NCBI GenBank assembly: GCA_019022495.1
Contig: JAFEKR010000014.1
Span: forward strand, 310,001 to 374,000
Direction of reading: 5' to 3'
DNA: 64,000 bases
Source of the DNA: Epichloe hybrida
Taxonomy: Eukaryota > Ascomycota > Sordariomycetes > Hypocreales > Clavicipitaceae
Positions 1 through 12,800 of the stretch are shown piece by piece; position 1 is the first letter of the stretch; each line of letters begins with the position of its first letter. A model generated the notes under the pieces. It ran no database searches and was not told where the DNA came from. It saw only the letters and a list, made by a program, of their open reading frames with translations. Both the position numbers and the translations under genes were made by a program.

Positions 1-696
1 AGGATCCCGCAAAGCGAGCTTCATCAACCTGACATCAAGCACCTGGTGCAAGAGCTCAAGAACTCGTCCGACTTTGAGCTGCATCTGTGGTGCCGAGACT
101 ACCCCCGACTGCTCAGGCAATTCGACATTCCGTCGGCGGCGGAGCTGGACAGCGGCAAAGTGAAGAAGCTGCTGGAGCTCATCCAGCAGTACCAGGAGAA
201 TGGCGACCGCGTGCTCGTGTTTAGCAAATTTTCGCGCTTGATCGAGCTGTTGCAAGAGGTCCTCGCCCTGCAGAAGATTGACCACAGGGTGTTGATGGGC
301 AACACCAACGTCTCGGAGCGACAGAGCCTGATTGACGAGTTCAACGACAATGCCGCCATTCCCGTCTTCCTGTTGACGACGGGCGCAGGCGGCACGGGCA
401 TCAACCTCACGGCAGCCAACAAGGTCATCATCTTTGACCAATCCGACAATCCACAAGACGACATCCAGGCGGAGAACCGAGCGCATCGACTAGGACAAAA
501 ACGGGACGTCGAGGTCGTTCGGCTGATTGCTTCACAGACAGTAGAAGAACTCATCTACAAGGCGTGCCAGAAGAAGATTGAGCTGGCGAATAAAGTAACG
601 GGTGCAATGGAGGAGAGCCAAGACGACACGGAACAAAAGATGGAGCAAGAAGTGCGCAAGATGATGCTTGAAGGGGGAAAAATGACGCCGCCGTAG
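1..696 (+). CDS. SNF2-family chromatin remodeler, C-terminal part (Fun30/SMARCAD1-like), 5' partial
   Basis: The frame is open from base 1 to the TAG at 694-696, so this is the 3' end of a gene that begins outside the window. The roughly 231 visible residues are a helicase C-terminal (RecA-like 2) domain. Visible motifs are RVLVFSKFSRLIELLQ, LLTTGAGGTGINLTAANKV, and the motif VI region QAENRAHRLGQKRDVEVVRL, followed by a short acidic tail with a coiled-coil look. The GTGINLTAAN and NPQDD(I/V)QAENRAHR blocks are typical of the Fun30/Fft/SMARCAD1 branch of Snf2 ATPases, which remodel nucleosomes in heterochromatin and at DNA breaks. Assignment to Snf2 is firm. The Fun30 subgroup is from recognition, and the CUE and N-terminal ATPase parts cannot be checked. 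The reading frame continues upstream of the GTG at 46, so that codon is not the start. Confidence 0.9.
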   Translation, partial: RIPQSELHQPDIKHLVQELKNSSDFELHLWCRDYPRLLRQFDIPSAAELDSGKVKKLLELIQQYQENGDRVLVFSKFSRLIELLQEVLALQKIDHRVLMGNTNVSERQSLIDEFNDNAAIPVFLLTTGAGGTGINLTAANKVIIFDQSDNPQDDIQAENRAHRLGQKRDVEVVRLIASQTVEELIYKACQKKIELANKVTGAMEESQDDTEQKMEQEVRKMMLEGGKMTPP

Positions 697-2103
697 GACG
701 GTTGGTTGCGTCGGAATGACGACAATTTTTGACGCGTGGTACGCCTAGAGATGGGTATAGCACGGAACATGTTTCGCTTTGCTTTGCTTTGCTTTGCTTT
801 TGGTATGACGGCGTCGGGGAAAGATTTCACGAGTTATGCGATTTGGAAGGGTGTTTTGTTTGGATGGCAGGGTATAGTTAGTATAGGGCTAGAAGCAACG
901 AGTATGGCGACTCTGTTTGTCATGATTAGCGAGGACTGCAGCGAGCGTATTTGTATTTGTATTTGTATTGTATTGTGTTGTGTTGTGTTGCATTTGTACA
1001 TATTGAGATGGATGCTGCCTGCTGCTGCATTGCGGCCGGGGCGTTGGCCAGTCGACGCGGACAAGAGGCTAGATATATGAAAGTTTGTAACTAAAGTGCA
1101 AAGTGATGCGATGCTGATTTCAATCAACAACCCGACCCGACTTGTTGGCCCGCCCGTTTCAAAACTTTGGCTCGGCTCCCTTTTCTCATTAATGTCCAGC
1201 GGGTGACCTGGGTCCTGTCTCCGCAGCCAGAAGCATTGCTGTTCGAGGCGTTTCGAGAAGGTGATGCGCGTATGTATGTACACGGGCAGGGAGCATGTGG
1301 AGCAGAGAAGCAGATGGAACTTGTAGACCCCCTTGCGAAAATGGGACCCTGATGGAACGGAAACGGAAACGGGGAGGACAGCCCCACGGCCCCACGAGGG
1401 AGGGAACAAGAGACCGGTCCGGCCCATGTTGGATTGATGCGCGTCGCGTTCTTTCTTCATCCACGCACCCCCCTTTATCCTACAGTAGACCTTCTCCATC
1501 GTTGCCGTGGCCACTTCTTCCGTTTCAGGGGTCCAGGAGGGGACGCACATTCACAGACCGGGCCGCCCCTGGATGAGCAAATTTTTTATATATGTACACA
1601 AATTTCTGCAATAAGTATCCATGGAGTAACTAGTCCGTTGTACATACTCCATATCCCGTAATGGTCAGTCATGTACGTACACCACTAACTAGGCAACTCC
1701 ATTCTTCCATCCCCAAGGCATAGCATAACAAAGACAAGCCCTCACTGAGGGTGTAAAAAAGATAAAAATAAAAATTACAATCTAGAGCAAAGCCGTGCCC
1801 AGATGGAACAAAAATAGATCGCTCTCCGTCTCTCTTCCGACAAGGCTCCAGATGAGCTATGCTTTTTCTCCATCTCCCATGAACGCCGCGTCATCGTGAC
1901 CTGAGGAAAAAAAACATAAAAAAACATAAAAAAAACCCTAGACAGCGGTGCAATGATGAAAGAAATCGTGACGAGGCATACATACCCCGCGTATAAAGGG
2001 GATGTGAAGGGAAAATTGAATGCAGGACAAGTGTGGCCTGATTCCTGTCCAAAGAAGCCAGGCTCTTCGCGTGTGTGCGTGTGTGCGTGTGTGTCAATTC
2101 CCG
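697..2103. other. intergenic, no supported gene
   Basis: Between the convergent SNF2 and SANT-like genes. It holds simple repeats: a pentamer run (gcttt) at about 777-800, TTTGTA/TTGTG runs at 950-990 and an A-rich stretch at 1900-1940. The frames open here are low-complexity or overlap each other and I recognise nothing in them. Confidence 0.6.
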
Positions 2104-3012
2104 TCATCTCCACGTAGAATGAAGTCGGGTGCGGCGACTGCTGGACCGCGTCTTGAGACCGACTTCGCCCTTGATCATCAAGCTCTTCCACCTCCGGCTC
2201 ACGCTGTGTCTGTCTTTGCCTAGGTTGCGAGCGCAGTCTTGCCACTCCGACTTGGACAGTCTCAGCTTCTCCAACACCAGTTCGACGAGAACGCGATCAT
2301 CCTCGGCACTCCACTCGTCGCCGTCGGCCTCGACCTCGACATCCGTGCCCCTTGTGCTATCCTCACTGCCGGCTTCCTCGATGATGCTGTGCACGTCGTG
2401 GAAATCAGATCGCTCCAGACCGAGGGGCAGTTGCTCTGGTGCTATGCGGGCTCGCTTCGGTGTTGAAGGGCAGGCAGGAAGCTCTGGCGCTTGCTGTTCT
2501 TCTTGTGAAGACTGGGACTGATGGCGCTCGGCCCGAGTCTCTGCGTCGCTGTCATCCTCTTCCTCTGACGACAGGTCCTCCCGGCCCATGTCGTCCCCGT
2601 CGTCGCGGCGACGCTTTTTGCTGCCGCGCGGGGGCGCTGGTCGCTTGGATATCCTCCGGCGGGTGTACAAGCCATGGTCGGTCGCGTGGTCGGTCGCGTG
2701 GTCGGTTGTGCTTGGACCCGAGCGGCCGGCGCGGGCTCGCAGACGCAGCTTCATGGGCAGCGACGCATGGGCCATGGGCGGTGTCGGGAGTTGCGCCCTC
2801 GCCGACGATGGGGCGGCATTGGCTAGATGTGACGAGTACGCGGGTGTCGCAATGAGCGACTGTAATGATCGGCAGGTCGTCATGATGTTGCTGAGAGCCG
2901 TGGCGGACGAAAGAGTAGGGGGGCTGGATGGCGGAGAGAAGTAGCTGGTGAGGTGCTGCGCAGGCCGCGACGGCTGCGTCGCATCGCAAGAAAGAGCCGA
3001 AGGGAGAAGCAT
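2104..3012 (-). CDS. SANT/Myb-like domain protein, single exon (302 aa)
   Basis: A single open frame from the ATG at 3012-3010 to the stop at 2104. The frame stays open upstream, but only through T-rich DNA that would encode poly-lysine, so 3012 is preferred. The C-terminal part (residues about 232-285) begins DEWSAEDDRVLVELVLEKLR and continues through EWQDCARNLGKDRHSVSRRWKSL. These are the tryptophan-spaced helices of a SANT/Myb-like fold, with W-S-x-E-D-D opening and R-R-W in the last helix. The middle is acidic and Ser-rich (DLSSEEEDDSDAE), and a basic cluster (SKKRRRDDG) may be a nuclear signal. A TDHATDHATDH peptide comes from a 12-bp tandem repeat. Likely a nuclear DNA- or chromatin-binding protein; targets are unknown. 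A nine-copy 11-bp repeat lies about 220 bp upstream of the start. Confidence 0.7.
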   Translation of the reverse strand: MLLPSALSCDATQPSRPAQHLTSYFSPPSSPPTLSSATALSNIMTTCRSLQSLIATPAYSSHLANAAPSSARAQLPTPPMAHASLPMKLRLRARAGRSGPSTTDHATDHATDHGLYTRRRISKRPAPPRGSKKRRRDDGDDMGREDLSSEEEDDSDAETRAERHQSQSSQEEQQAPELPACPSTPKRARIAPEQLPLGLERSDFHDVHSIIEEAGSEDSTRGTDVEVEADGDEWSAEDDRVLVELVLEKLRLSKSEWQDCARNLGKDRHSVSRRWKSLMIKGEVGLKTRSSSRRTRLHSTWR

Positions 3013-3229
3013 TGTGATGATGGCGGTATAGCGCGGTTGGGGTGTTGTTGTTGATTTGCTATAGAGCAAAAGCCGAGGCGCGCGGGCTGATGGCGGAAAT
3101 GCGCCCGGATGCGCCCGAGGGGGGAACAGACGCAGACGCGGTTTTTTTTTTTTTTTAAGAGCTGGATATAATAGCACGGTGAGATGTGGTTTTTTTTTTT
3201 AAATGGCGATCCCAAAAACAGATGGATGG

Positions 3230-3332
3230 GTTGACGACAGGTTGACGACAGGTTGACGACAGGTTGACGACAGGTTGACGACAGGTTGACGACAGGTTGA
3301 CGACAGGTTGACGACAGGTTGACGACAGGTTG
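3230..3332. repeat. 11-bp tandem repeat, nine copies
   Basis: The unit gttgacgacag starts at 3230, 3241, 3252, 3263, 3274, 3285, 3296, 3307 and 3318, followed by a partial gttg. Copies are identical. Each contains TGACG, the half-site bound by CREB/ATF-type bZIP proteins, and the 11-bp spacing is close to one helical turn. It lies upstream of the SANT-like gene start at 3012. Confidence 0.95.
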
Positions 3333-6300
3333 CTAAAGTGATGATGGTGGATGGTGGATGGGGATGGACGGGCGGGCGGGCGGATTTGGTTGCGAGAAGT
3401 GCTTCTTGTTGAGAAAGCGGCGGCGGGTGGCAGGCTCTATCTACTCCGTAATCCGTACTAGTCCAGGTATCCGTACTGAGGAGGGACTGAGGGGCCGGGA
3501 CGAGTTAAAGAGGTTAAAGAGGGTGCGAGGGGTGCGAGGATGCAAGGATGCATGGGCCTATGTACGATCCCACCATGGCAGCGGAAGCGGAAGCGGAAAC
3601 GGAAAGGGGTGTGTGTGGAGAGTGTGGAGCGTATGGATGTGCAGTGTGTCACTGTGGCCCACCAGCCGTCTCACCTGGTTGGTTCCTACATTGTACATGG
3701 TGCTACCTCTGTGGGCAAGGGCAAAGGGCAAGAGTTGGTGTGGTATGGTGGTGTGTGGTGGTGCGTGGTGGTGTGTGGTGGTGTGCAATGTGCATGATGG
3801 GCATGATGGCACGATGACACGATGGCATGATGAACTTTGGAAACTGGAAGGAACCAACCACACCACCCGCATCCCCGCATCGCTCGTCGCTCGTCGCTCG
3901 TCAGGCACAGCAGCCCGCATTCCCCAGGCACCCAATTGCCCCAAATTGCCCCAATTGCCAGCCCATCGGGTTCCGTTCTTTGATGCCATGCCACGCCATG
4001 CCATGACATGCCATGACATGCCATGCCCTGCTATTAGCAACATGCCATCTGTCTTGGAGCGCTGCCTCCCGAAACCACATCTCACATCAGTTGAGTCGGG
4101 GTTGCAAGCCTTCCTCTCCCTTGATCATTTGCGGATTACTTGTTTCTTTTGGGCGCTTGCATCATCAGTCAGTTTTTTTTGGTTCCATGCCCGTGAGGAG
4201 GAGAAGCTCCTGTTCCTGCGTCAAAAACTGGCCGTGTCTTGTCTTTAGCGCAGCCGCTCGGAAACCCTCTCATCATCGATTCATCGCAGGCGGCAGGCCA
4301 GCAGCCGACGCGGCCGTGCAAGCAAAATTACGCGCCTGCAATTCACAATTTACGACCAACACATGCGCATTGTGCTGTACGGATCATGTCGTACGGATTA
4401 CGAGCTGCAACGCGTCCCGAGACTGGTACACATGTATTCGCTGTCGAAGGGAGAAGAAAGCTTCCCCTCCATCTCTCTCATCCAGCAAGGCGTAAATCCG
4501 ATGATGAGATGATGCCGGTCAAGAAAAAGAAATTACGCTGCTGACAATACGCAGCTGATAAATACAACGAGAAGACGGAAAAGCAACCAAGACTCACACA
4601 CACGCAACACGTTCGTCTCAACAGTCATCCCTGCCAATCTACGGATTAGATCTCTGTCACTTTAATCGGATCAACACAACAACGGGGTTTGTGACGGACG
4701 AGCTCTGTGTCCTGTCCTGTATGCTCCATGAATGTCACGCCATACATGGCCCCATCTCCGTACATTTCTTGTCCCTTACGGAGTACAGTGCATTGGGTTA
4801 CAGGCCCGCGGGCCAATCGAAGCTGATGGTGATGGGTGACCCGAGTCGCATTATCGTGCCTGGAGTACGGAGTAGCCATCATCAATGGCGTAGTGCTTGG
4901 CCGTGCATGCGCAGCGACAACGAGTCCATCTGCACGACTCGATGCCGCACCGAACCAATGGCCCTGTGCTTGGACAGAAATGCCTGATGCTGCGTGCTAT
5001 TATGCTGTGCAGCTCGCTTCTGCCCGCCCCCGGATGGACATGGGACGGACCATCGAGACCATCGAGACCATCGTCAGTCATCATCACCCCACCTCCGTCT
5101 CAGATGCAAAGCAAAGGGAAGGAATTGAGAGGCGCACGCTTCACCCATCGCTTTATCGCTTCTATCAACACTGAAACTTGTCCCACCCTGATCAACATTT
5201 CACGAGGGGAATCGCTGCTGCCTCCCCCCTCCCCCTTCTCCCCGCCATTCCGTCCCGTCGACTCTCCCTGTTTTGAAATAGCTCCCACTCAAGGGATCAA
5301 TCGTTCCTGAGGAAACTAACCAACTGCTCAGCGCTTCGCTAGCGAGCGAAACTTACAGACTGACTGATGGAGCAAAGGGGGCGTTTCACTCCCTTTCCAA
5401 AAAAGGGAGCATGTCCAGAAGCTAATATTGTTCTGATGATTCTCCCTTGGCATCGTAACGTGGGTGACGCTTGCCACGTCTCCCTTGGTCTGCACGTCGC
5501 CAAATGACCGGTCTTGTTTGTTTTTCTTTGTCCCCTTGGCTACAGATTTGCTGCTTTGTCCGAGTTCCAGCAGTCGTTCAATTTGGTTTTTTTTTTTTTT
5601 TTTTTTTTTTCATAGCTCTCCAGCCTCATCACCAAGCACCATCCATCACATCTACTTGCCGCGTGATCACGATGCCCCAACACTGGGCCCCGACACACAT
5701 ATTCACATTGACGACTAGAATGTGCTGAGGTGCGGCCGTGATGGAACGCATTCTTGCCATCGGAGCTTGGGATGCTCGAGACACGCGAGGTAGCCGCGCG
5801 ACGTGCATCTAAAAAAAGAAGCAGTCATTCCAGTTCCGAAGCGTGGCTGCTGTGCATTTCTCGCAGTTGGGATTCTCATCGTCGATGGAGCGACGAAGAC
5901 GCGGGTCGACGCGCTATGACCTCTAATAAGGAGATATGTACGGACCGGAAAGCAAAACCATGCCTATTGCATAAGCAGAGACGGGTATGAGTGGAACTTT
6001 AACACAATCAGAGAAGAGAGGGCTGTATCCGTATTTGAACCTCCCAAAAAAAGAGTCAAAAGCACGCTCAATCCTTGCAAAGCTGATTGAGGTGTCCTGT
6101 CAATGAGTTGACATACAGAATGTAAAGAGTACAAACGCGTCCCTGCCTGCCATGGCAACACAGCAAGTCCTGGAACGATGACAGACATTGTAATGCCCAA
6201 GCACCCCATGACTTGCCCCGAAAATAATAGCTGTGTAACCAACTGCTGGAAACCTAATCCAGACTTGGGATACATTTCCATCTTAGTCATCACCCCCACC

Positions 6301-7576
6301 AACCTGTATATAGTCTTTCTTCACTAGTCCGTACAAATATACAAATACATGTGCAGATACTCCGTAGACGTCATCTACTTCCCCTTCCCGCATACTCAGA
6401 CCAGACCACGCCCCGAGTATACGGACACATTGCTGGCAATGGCGAACTCAACCTGGGCTTGAATTTCCGGACCGACTTGTTAAGCGACAATCGTTCAGTG
6501 TGGCTCCTTCTCACGCCCTTTCAATCCCTCACTTGATGCCTTGTATGTCAATCAGACCGACGTCATTTCCTGGCTACCCGAGGTGGAAAAGTTGGTTCGA
6601 GCATCTTCGAGTGCTGCATGTTTGTTGTACCATCACATCACGACTTCGACTTCGACTTCGACTTCGACTGGGTGTATTGACTACTGGATAAACGACACAC
6701 GAATCAACTCCCCCAGCACCCTTTCGAGGACAACAAAATAATAATCAAGGTCCCCGTGAAAATTCAAAATCAATCTATGATAATGCCAAACGAGCTTCTC
6801 CTTGATTTGCAGCCAATTGTCACAATAACGTGCTTGCCACCCCATAATTTACATCCTTTCGTCCTTCATCTAAACCACCTCCCTGTAAGAATAGGATTGT
6901 CCTGAATCCGATATTATCGAAATGTAACCATATAGAACTGAAAAGAGGGAAGAAATTGCACAGATATTCTCAATATGCTTTCGTCGTAAGGGGCATCTTG
7001 CTCCAAGCTCCGATTCTCCCTTTGCGTCGTCTACTCCATTTTGAATCCTACCGTCTTCTTCGCCTCGACGTTTGTCGTGGACTAGTGTCAACGAGCCCTC
7101 ACTCCGCCATTGATGCCTGTCTATCGAAGGGGTAAAATGTTGTCGTCCACGTGCTAGCAGTATTAGGTGGAACATGCAGGCGCTGGTTACTTTTAAGGAC
7201 ATAAATACCAACATGGGGTTTTTTTTTTTTTTTGCAAAATAGGCCGAAATCAAGGCAGAGGATGATGATGGAAATAGAAATGGAAATGGAAATCGCTCAT
7301 GCTAACCGAGGGGTGAAGAGAGAGAGAGAGAGAGAGTGTGTGTGTGAGAGAGTGAGTGAGAGAGAGTGAGTGAGAGAGAGACATCCCCAGCTGTTATCAG
7401 TGCCAACTCGATTGTTGCACACCAACTACCGTCTTGAATAAACGGCGCTGGGGTATTTCCACTTTCTGGGTGCGAGTTTCGTTGAGGAATATACGCATGG
7501 TCAGGGGGTCGCATGAATGCCAGTACATAAATTCTGTCCACCAAAACTGAAGGGGACAAGGCGTTTTATACGGTCC
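3333..7576. other. long intergenic region, no supported gene
   Basis: About 4.2 kb between the SANT-like gene and the end of the Skt5-like gene. It contains many low-complexity stretches: CATGC/CATGA runs at about 3987-4025, poly-T at 5587-5610, (acttcg)n near 6640-6670 and (ag/gt)n at 7318-7380. It also carries copies of the TACTCCGTA motif at 3442, 4777, 4866 and 6358. Open frames here are short, overlap on both strands and have no recognisable domain. A noncoding transcript cannot be excluded. Confidence 0.55.
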
Positions 7577-9884
7577 CTACATGACGACGCATTCCTTGTC
7601 GTCTTTGTCGTCCTTGTCCCCTTTCTTACCGCGAGGCGCGGCAACGTCCATGGGTGTGCCTTGGCCACTGACGGCGGCTTGGATGACAGCAATGCGCTGT
7701 TTGGCCCGTTCGTCGCCTGCGTCGGCGGCTTTCACGTACCACACGTTGGCCTCGAGTATGTCGCGCCGACAGCCGATGCCCATCTCAGTGAAGTACCCGA
7801 CTGCATATTGTGCCTTGACGAAACCTAAAGATATCTCGCTTAGTCTTTGCTCCACTTCACACCATGATGCGAAACAAACAATGTTCTCTATAATTGTGTG
7901 GTACAACTCGTTGGATCTCCAACTTACCCAGTTCGGCCGATCGCCGTGCCCATTCATAAGCTTCTTCCTCATCCTTCTCCAGGATGGGAGGCGCACCAAC
8001 CATGTACCACGCACAGAGACCCATCATGGCAGCTGAATGGCCCCTTTCTGCGGCGCCCGTGTAAAAATGCACGCTCAGAGCAGGATCACGGGGGCAATTC
8101 AGCCGGCCATGTTCGTAGGCATCTCCCATTCGGTAGTTGGCCTCCGGATGACCCAGGTCCGCCGCTTGTGTGAACAGTTCGGCAGCATAGGATTCATCGG
8201 CGAAAACGTCGTCACCATATCCCGTCTCATAAAGACAGCCCAGCTGGTATGGGGCAGCATTGTATTGCGAGTCGGCCGCCTCGGTGGCGAGTTTCAACCA
8301 TTTCAGGCCCTCCCGGTATCGCTTCTCGCCAAGGTCACCAGACAGGCAGGCCTTGCCCAGACGTGTCATGGCCCCCGGGTGTCGTTTCGAGGCAGCACTT
8401 CGGAGGAACTGAACAGCCTTGGCAGGATCCTTACGGCAGCCCCATCCAAACTCGTAGCAAAGAGCGGTTCGATACGCAGACTCGGCATGGCCGTGCTTAG
8501 CGGCGAGGACAAACAGCGGGAAGGCCGAGTTATAATCCTCCTTGCCCTTGCTGAAGAGCCCAGATGCGAAGCCGTCGGCGAGGTAATACTGCGCAAACGG
8601 ATAGCCACCGTTTGCCAGTCGTTGTAGTATTTGGCGAGCCTCTCGGACCAAGTCGTAAGGGCTGGAGGCATTCTCTTCCACGACAGGGCTTTCAAGGTCT
8701 CTCAAGGGCTGTGGAGTCGGCTTCTTTGTTGATTTGGGGTTGGAAAGATCAAGCCCCTGCTCCTGGGCCGTCGAAATCAGGAACACTGCGAACGAATACT
8801 GAATAGAAAAGTCCGTCGTCTTCTTGACATTTTGTCGATACATGTCGAGCGTCTTTTGCGTGCTAAGAAGGGAGGCGTTGTTTCCAACGACGGTCCGCAG
8901 GTTCGAGTTGTCGAGTGACAGCGGCGCTGGAGCCTGTTGAGGGTATGGCACATTAAGCAGCTCGGCGTAGGTCGAGAGCCTGACATCGGGGGAATTCCGA
9001 GATTGAACGGAAGGGGCCCGCATGTGCGAACCACCAGGCATGAGGTTGGGTGATCTGCCTCGGGAACTATAATCGGAGAGGGTGGAATACGACGAGTGCG
9101 GGCGAGTAAGCGAGGTTCTTTGAATGTACGCGGACGTAGGGGTAAGATGGCGTCTGATGTTGCCTCCATTTTCCAAAACATCCGAGGATGGCGATCGTGC
9201 GAAGTGGCCAGCTCCGCCGCTGGAGACTCGACGAGGCGGGTACTCCTGATGTTGGTGATGATACTGGAACTGCGGAACAGAGGCATTCTTGGGCCCATGG
9301 CCCTCCAAGATGGAGCTTCCCGGCGAGTGGCCGCTGCTCGGATACTCCGAGCAATCATTGGTACCGGAGACAGAGCTCGCGCTTGTTGCCGCCGAAGACT
9401 GCCCAGAGACTTGCTGCTGAGAGGTGCTGGCCGTCTCATCAGATTCGCGACTGTTGCGATCCACCTCTTGATGTCGTACGCGGGCCTTGGGGCTCATGAC
9501 CGGTGCGGCCAGTTCATCAATGTCTGAGGGCACTGGTTCAATGGTCGATGTCTGCGGCGGCTGCGAATGCGATAACGGGGCCCGAGCAGATTGGGTTTGG
9601 GCAACAGCTCCGAGTTGTGCTGGTCGAGGAGGCACGGCATGCTCGATATCGGCGTTCGATGGCTCTGGCAAGCCCTCGTCGTGAAGGTTGACTCGCACGG
9701 GAGACACGGGTCCATCTCGCAAGCGTGCGCTTCCAGCCTCGAGCGAAGAGGGATTCAATGGTTTTCGAGGCACAGCTTGCCCTGTTGACCCCGGAGACGA
9801 ATAACCAAGCATGGACATGTGCTTGCGACTATCGATACCCTGGGAGGTCGACATGGGCGGAGGAGATGTGCTGGCCGCAGCCAT
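7577..9884 (-). CDS. Sel1-repeat chitin synthase activator, Skt5/Chs4-like, CaaX terminus (734 aa)
   Basis: Two exons: 9884-7928 and 7824-7577, joined across a 103-bp intron (GTAAGT...TTTAG). The upstream in-frame TTG at 9902 is not a credible start; the ATG at 9884 is. Residues 1 to about 330 are Ser/Pro-rich and disordered. After about residue 390 come roughly seven Sel1-like helical repeats (for example QYYLADGFASG, ALCYEFGWGCRKD, YRMGDAYEHG, QYAVGYFTEMGIGCRRD). The protein ends in Cys-Val-Val-Met, a CaaX farnesylation box, after a Lys/Asp-rich tail. In yeast, Skt5/Chs4 is a prenylated Sel1 protein that recruits and activates Chs3, the class IV chitin synthase. Repeat order plus CaaX fit this family well. 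A class IV chitin synthase lies about 5 kb away on the opposite strand. The intron places the CaaX tail in exon 2. Confidence 0.88.
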
Positions 9885-12800
9885 AACTGGCGAGCTGCCC
9901 AAAAAAAAAAGGCCGCGGTTGATTCCAGTACCTTGAATACAAAGTTGTCGTAGGAATATGCAGCGGGAGAGAGTCGTGTCGTGATTCGTCGTCGGAACAA
10001 ACCCTTCCGTAGTATAGCCAACTTGGTTGCTGAGGGCGTCTTTCGAGTCCTGAGCCGCGGGATGGAAAACGTCCGGTGGTCGGGATAGCGCGATCCAAGG
10101 GTCTTGTGGTCGTAAGTTGTAACACTGCAGCCAGCCAGCACCAGGCTTGGGGTGGGGGTTGGGGGTCGGGGGTTGGTGACGGACGGAGGTATGTTCTTGA
10201 TGATGAACACCTCAACCCGCCTCGACTCAGTTGGATGGGGGAGAGGCGGTGGTGAGAGGGCGGTTGTGAGAGGGCGGTGGTGAGAGGGTGAAGGGGGGGG
10301 GGTGGGAAGGAATAGAAAATGACAAGATAAGAAAAACCAAGACAATTAGGCCATGGCCCTGCAAACCGCGGAGGGAGGGGAAAAGGTGACGACGTCCGTC
10401 AAAGGGGAGGGAAAGTCCGCAATCCAAGTGAAATGACGGGAGTGAGTGAGGTCAGAACGGTCAGAACCACGTACTTGCACCCCTGATCTCAGCTGCCTGT
10501 GAACTGACGCCTGTGAACTGACGCCTGTGAACTGACTGCTTGAGACTGCTTTGGGGGGGTGGGGGGGGGGCGCCGTCTAGGGGCGCCGGACCAGGCTGGA
10601 CGTCAAACGGCCCTGCAGGCTGCAGCTGAGCTTTTCAACGGGCTTTTCAACGGACTTTTCAACGGACCGGACGCAGAGTTGTCGCAAGAGCGAGAGCAAG
10701 AGCGAGAGTGGCTGGGCGTTCTCTCACAAGTTGACAATTTTGAGTGGTCCAGGGCCAATTTTCTCGCCTTACGAAACACGTCGCAGACCAAGCCTCAGTC
10801 CTCAGTCCTCAAGATGGCGAACCCTTCAGGTGCCCACCAATACCACCAATGCAGTGAGTGGATGCGTATTACATGACAACGGCGGCGGCCATCATCAAGT
10901 GGCTTCCTTGTGGGTGAGGCTGATGAGATCCACCATCAAGTTGATCTGGCAGGGAAAGAGTTTGTTCCTACGTCCGTACAATGCTCCGTTGTACATATTA
11001 CGGGACCCCCTGCGAGTCCAGGGAACCCCAGTCCAGCCAGTCATGCATGTTGAGGGTGGAAATTTTTTTTTTTTGAGTAATTATTACATGTACTCCGTAC
11101 TCCGTACTCCGAAGTGAGCGACTTGTGGTGGGGCACGCCCAGCTCACGCCCAGCCCGTCCCAATAAAGTCGTGGGGGCGCCAAGGACACGATACGGGAAC
11201 GAGAGGCAGCACGTGTGATATGATGACATTGTCAGCAACGACTCGCACGAACAGGACGCAGGACGGCAACGAAGCGAGCATCAGCAAGCATCAGCAAGCA
11301 TCAGCTAGCTCGTCAAAGCCAAGACGACACGGACACGGCCTTTGGGGAACACGAGCTTTTCGCTCGGCCCGGTCGTCCTCTAGTTGGAGTTAGTTGGTGG
11401 AAGAGGAGGACCCAGCCGCGGCGGAGCATTGGTGCCAGACAGAGAGGGCAGGAACAACCCGAAAATAACAAATAACCAGCCCAAACCAAAACCACACCAA
11501 AACTCCGGTCTGTGCACACTATCTGGCTACAGTAATGACGACTTTTCACTACAATCAGTTTTCACTACAATGAGCCAACCAGCCCGCCCCGGATGCATTG
11601 GGATCCGATCACGACGAAGGAAGGGACCGCAGGCTTATGCAGAAGCAGAAGCAGAAGCAGAAGCAGAAGCAGAAGCAGAAGCAGAAGCAGCGCAACACTA
11701 GCTTCGCCCTTGTTGTCGGGACCGGCTGGTGACCTGTCACCCCTGTTTAGGCTCAGTGAGCAAAGTGGTGGGGGAAACCGTCTGACCATTCAACAAGTTC
11801 CAACTGTCGTTCACGAGAATGATCCGTATGTACCATCGCGAATCTCGAGTCTGCCCTCGCTGGACAGGACAAGGCAGGGCAAGGCAGGGCAAAGCAAGGC
11901 CCAGTATTCAAGTAAAGTTCATGCCAATGCGCAGCAAGGGGGTTTAAGTGAGACCCTGACTCGAGCAGCCAATACTCATACATGGCAGGCAATATGGCTT
12001 TCTCGCCTTGTGCTAGCCGCCGGCAAGCCATGCCCCTCCCTCTGGCGACCTCTTGGCGACCTCTACAATAATAGCGCAGGCGTGTACAGGCGGGTCCACC
12101 GTATCGGGAGGAAATGACGTTTCGATACATTCGAGCTAACAGTTTACATAGATACTTGAGCCGTTGTCTAATATTATCAGACCTCGATTCGGGATGGCTG
12201 GAGTTCTCTGACTGGTCGAAGCCTCCACTCTCAATCAATTTATTACCCAACAGTTGGTACCAGCCGGTGTGATGCCACGCAGCGATTCAACTTGATGCGA
12301 CAGCAGGCGCCTCTTCGCGCACGTTGAATATGTCGAAGATGTCTTGGGGCATTCTGTTTATTCCCTAAATAGTCACGGCCCAGCAGGATCCTCGTGTCTT
12401 GTCAAATTTTCCGACGTTGGATGTGTGTTGTGGAGCTTCAGATCAGAACTACATCTGTGTCTTGCCGCCCACCATGTGGCGTCCTTGGCGGCTATCCCGG
12501 CACTTTGGCCGTTTGACGAATCAAGCCCACAGGCGAAGGGAGAGATTGTTGACGTGTGTGAGCAAGAGGTCGGCAGAAGTCCAGTTCAAGGCACATACCG
12601 ACAGTTACTGGATGTGATTTGTTGAGCGACCGCAATCATTGAATCGGGAAGACGTGTGAGAATATTGTGTCATTCAGCGGACAATAGTCCGTACTAGACG
12701 TTGTGTCACATTCATTTGTTTGGTATTGACATAACTGGCAAAACTTGACAGGCTTGACGCTCTTGATGCTCACACGTTCATTTCACGTATATGACCCGAG

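Noticed and set aside
834..1550. 238-residue minus-strand open frame
   Set aside because: Low-complexity, overlaps several other frames, no domain; lies over TTTGTA and TTGTG repeats.
3358..4248. 296-residue plus-strand open frame
   Set aside because: Composition is driven by GGTGTG and CATGC repeats, competing frames are equally open on both strands, and there is no recognisable domain.
11384..12117. Open frames across the (GCAGAA)n tract
   Set aside because: All six frames are open through the repeat; the flanks show no conserved protein.
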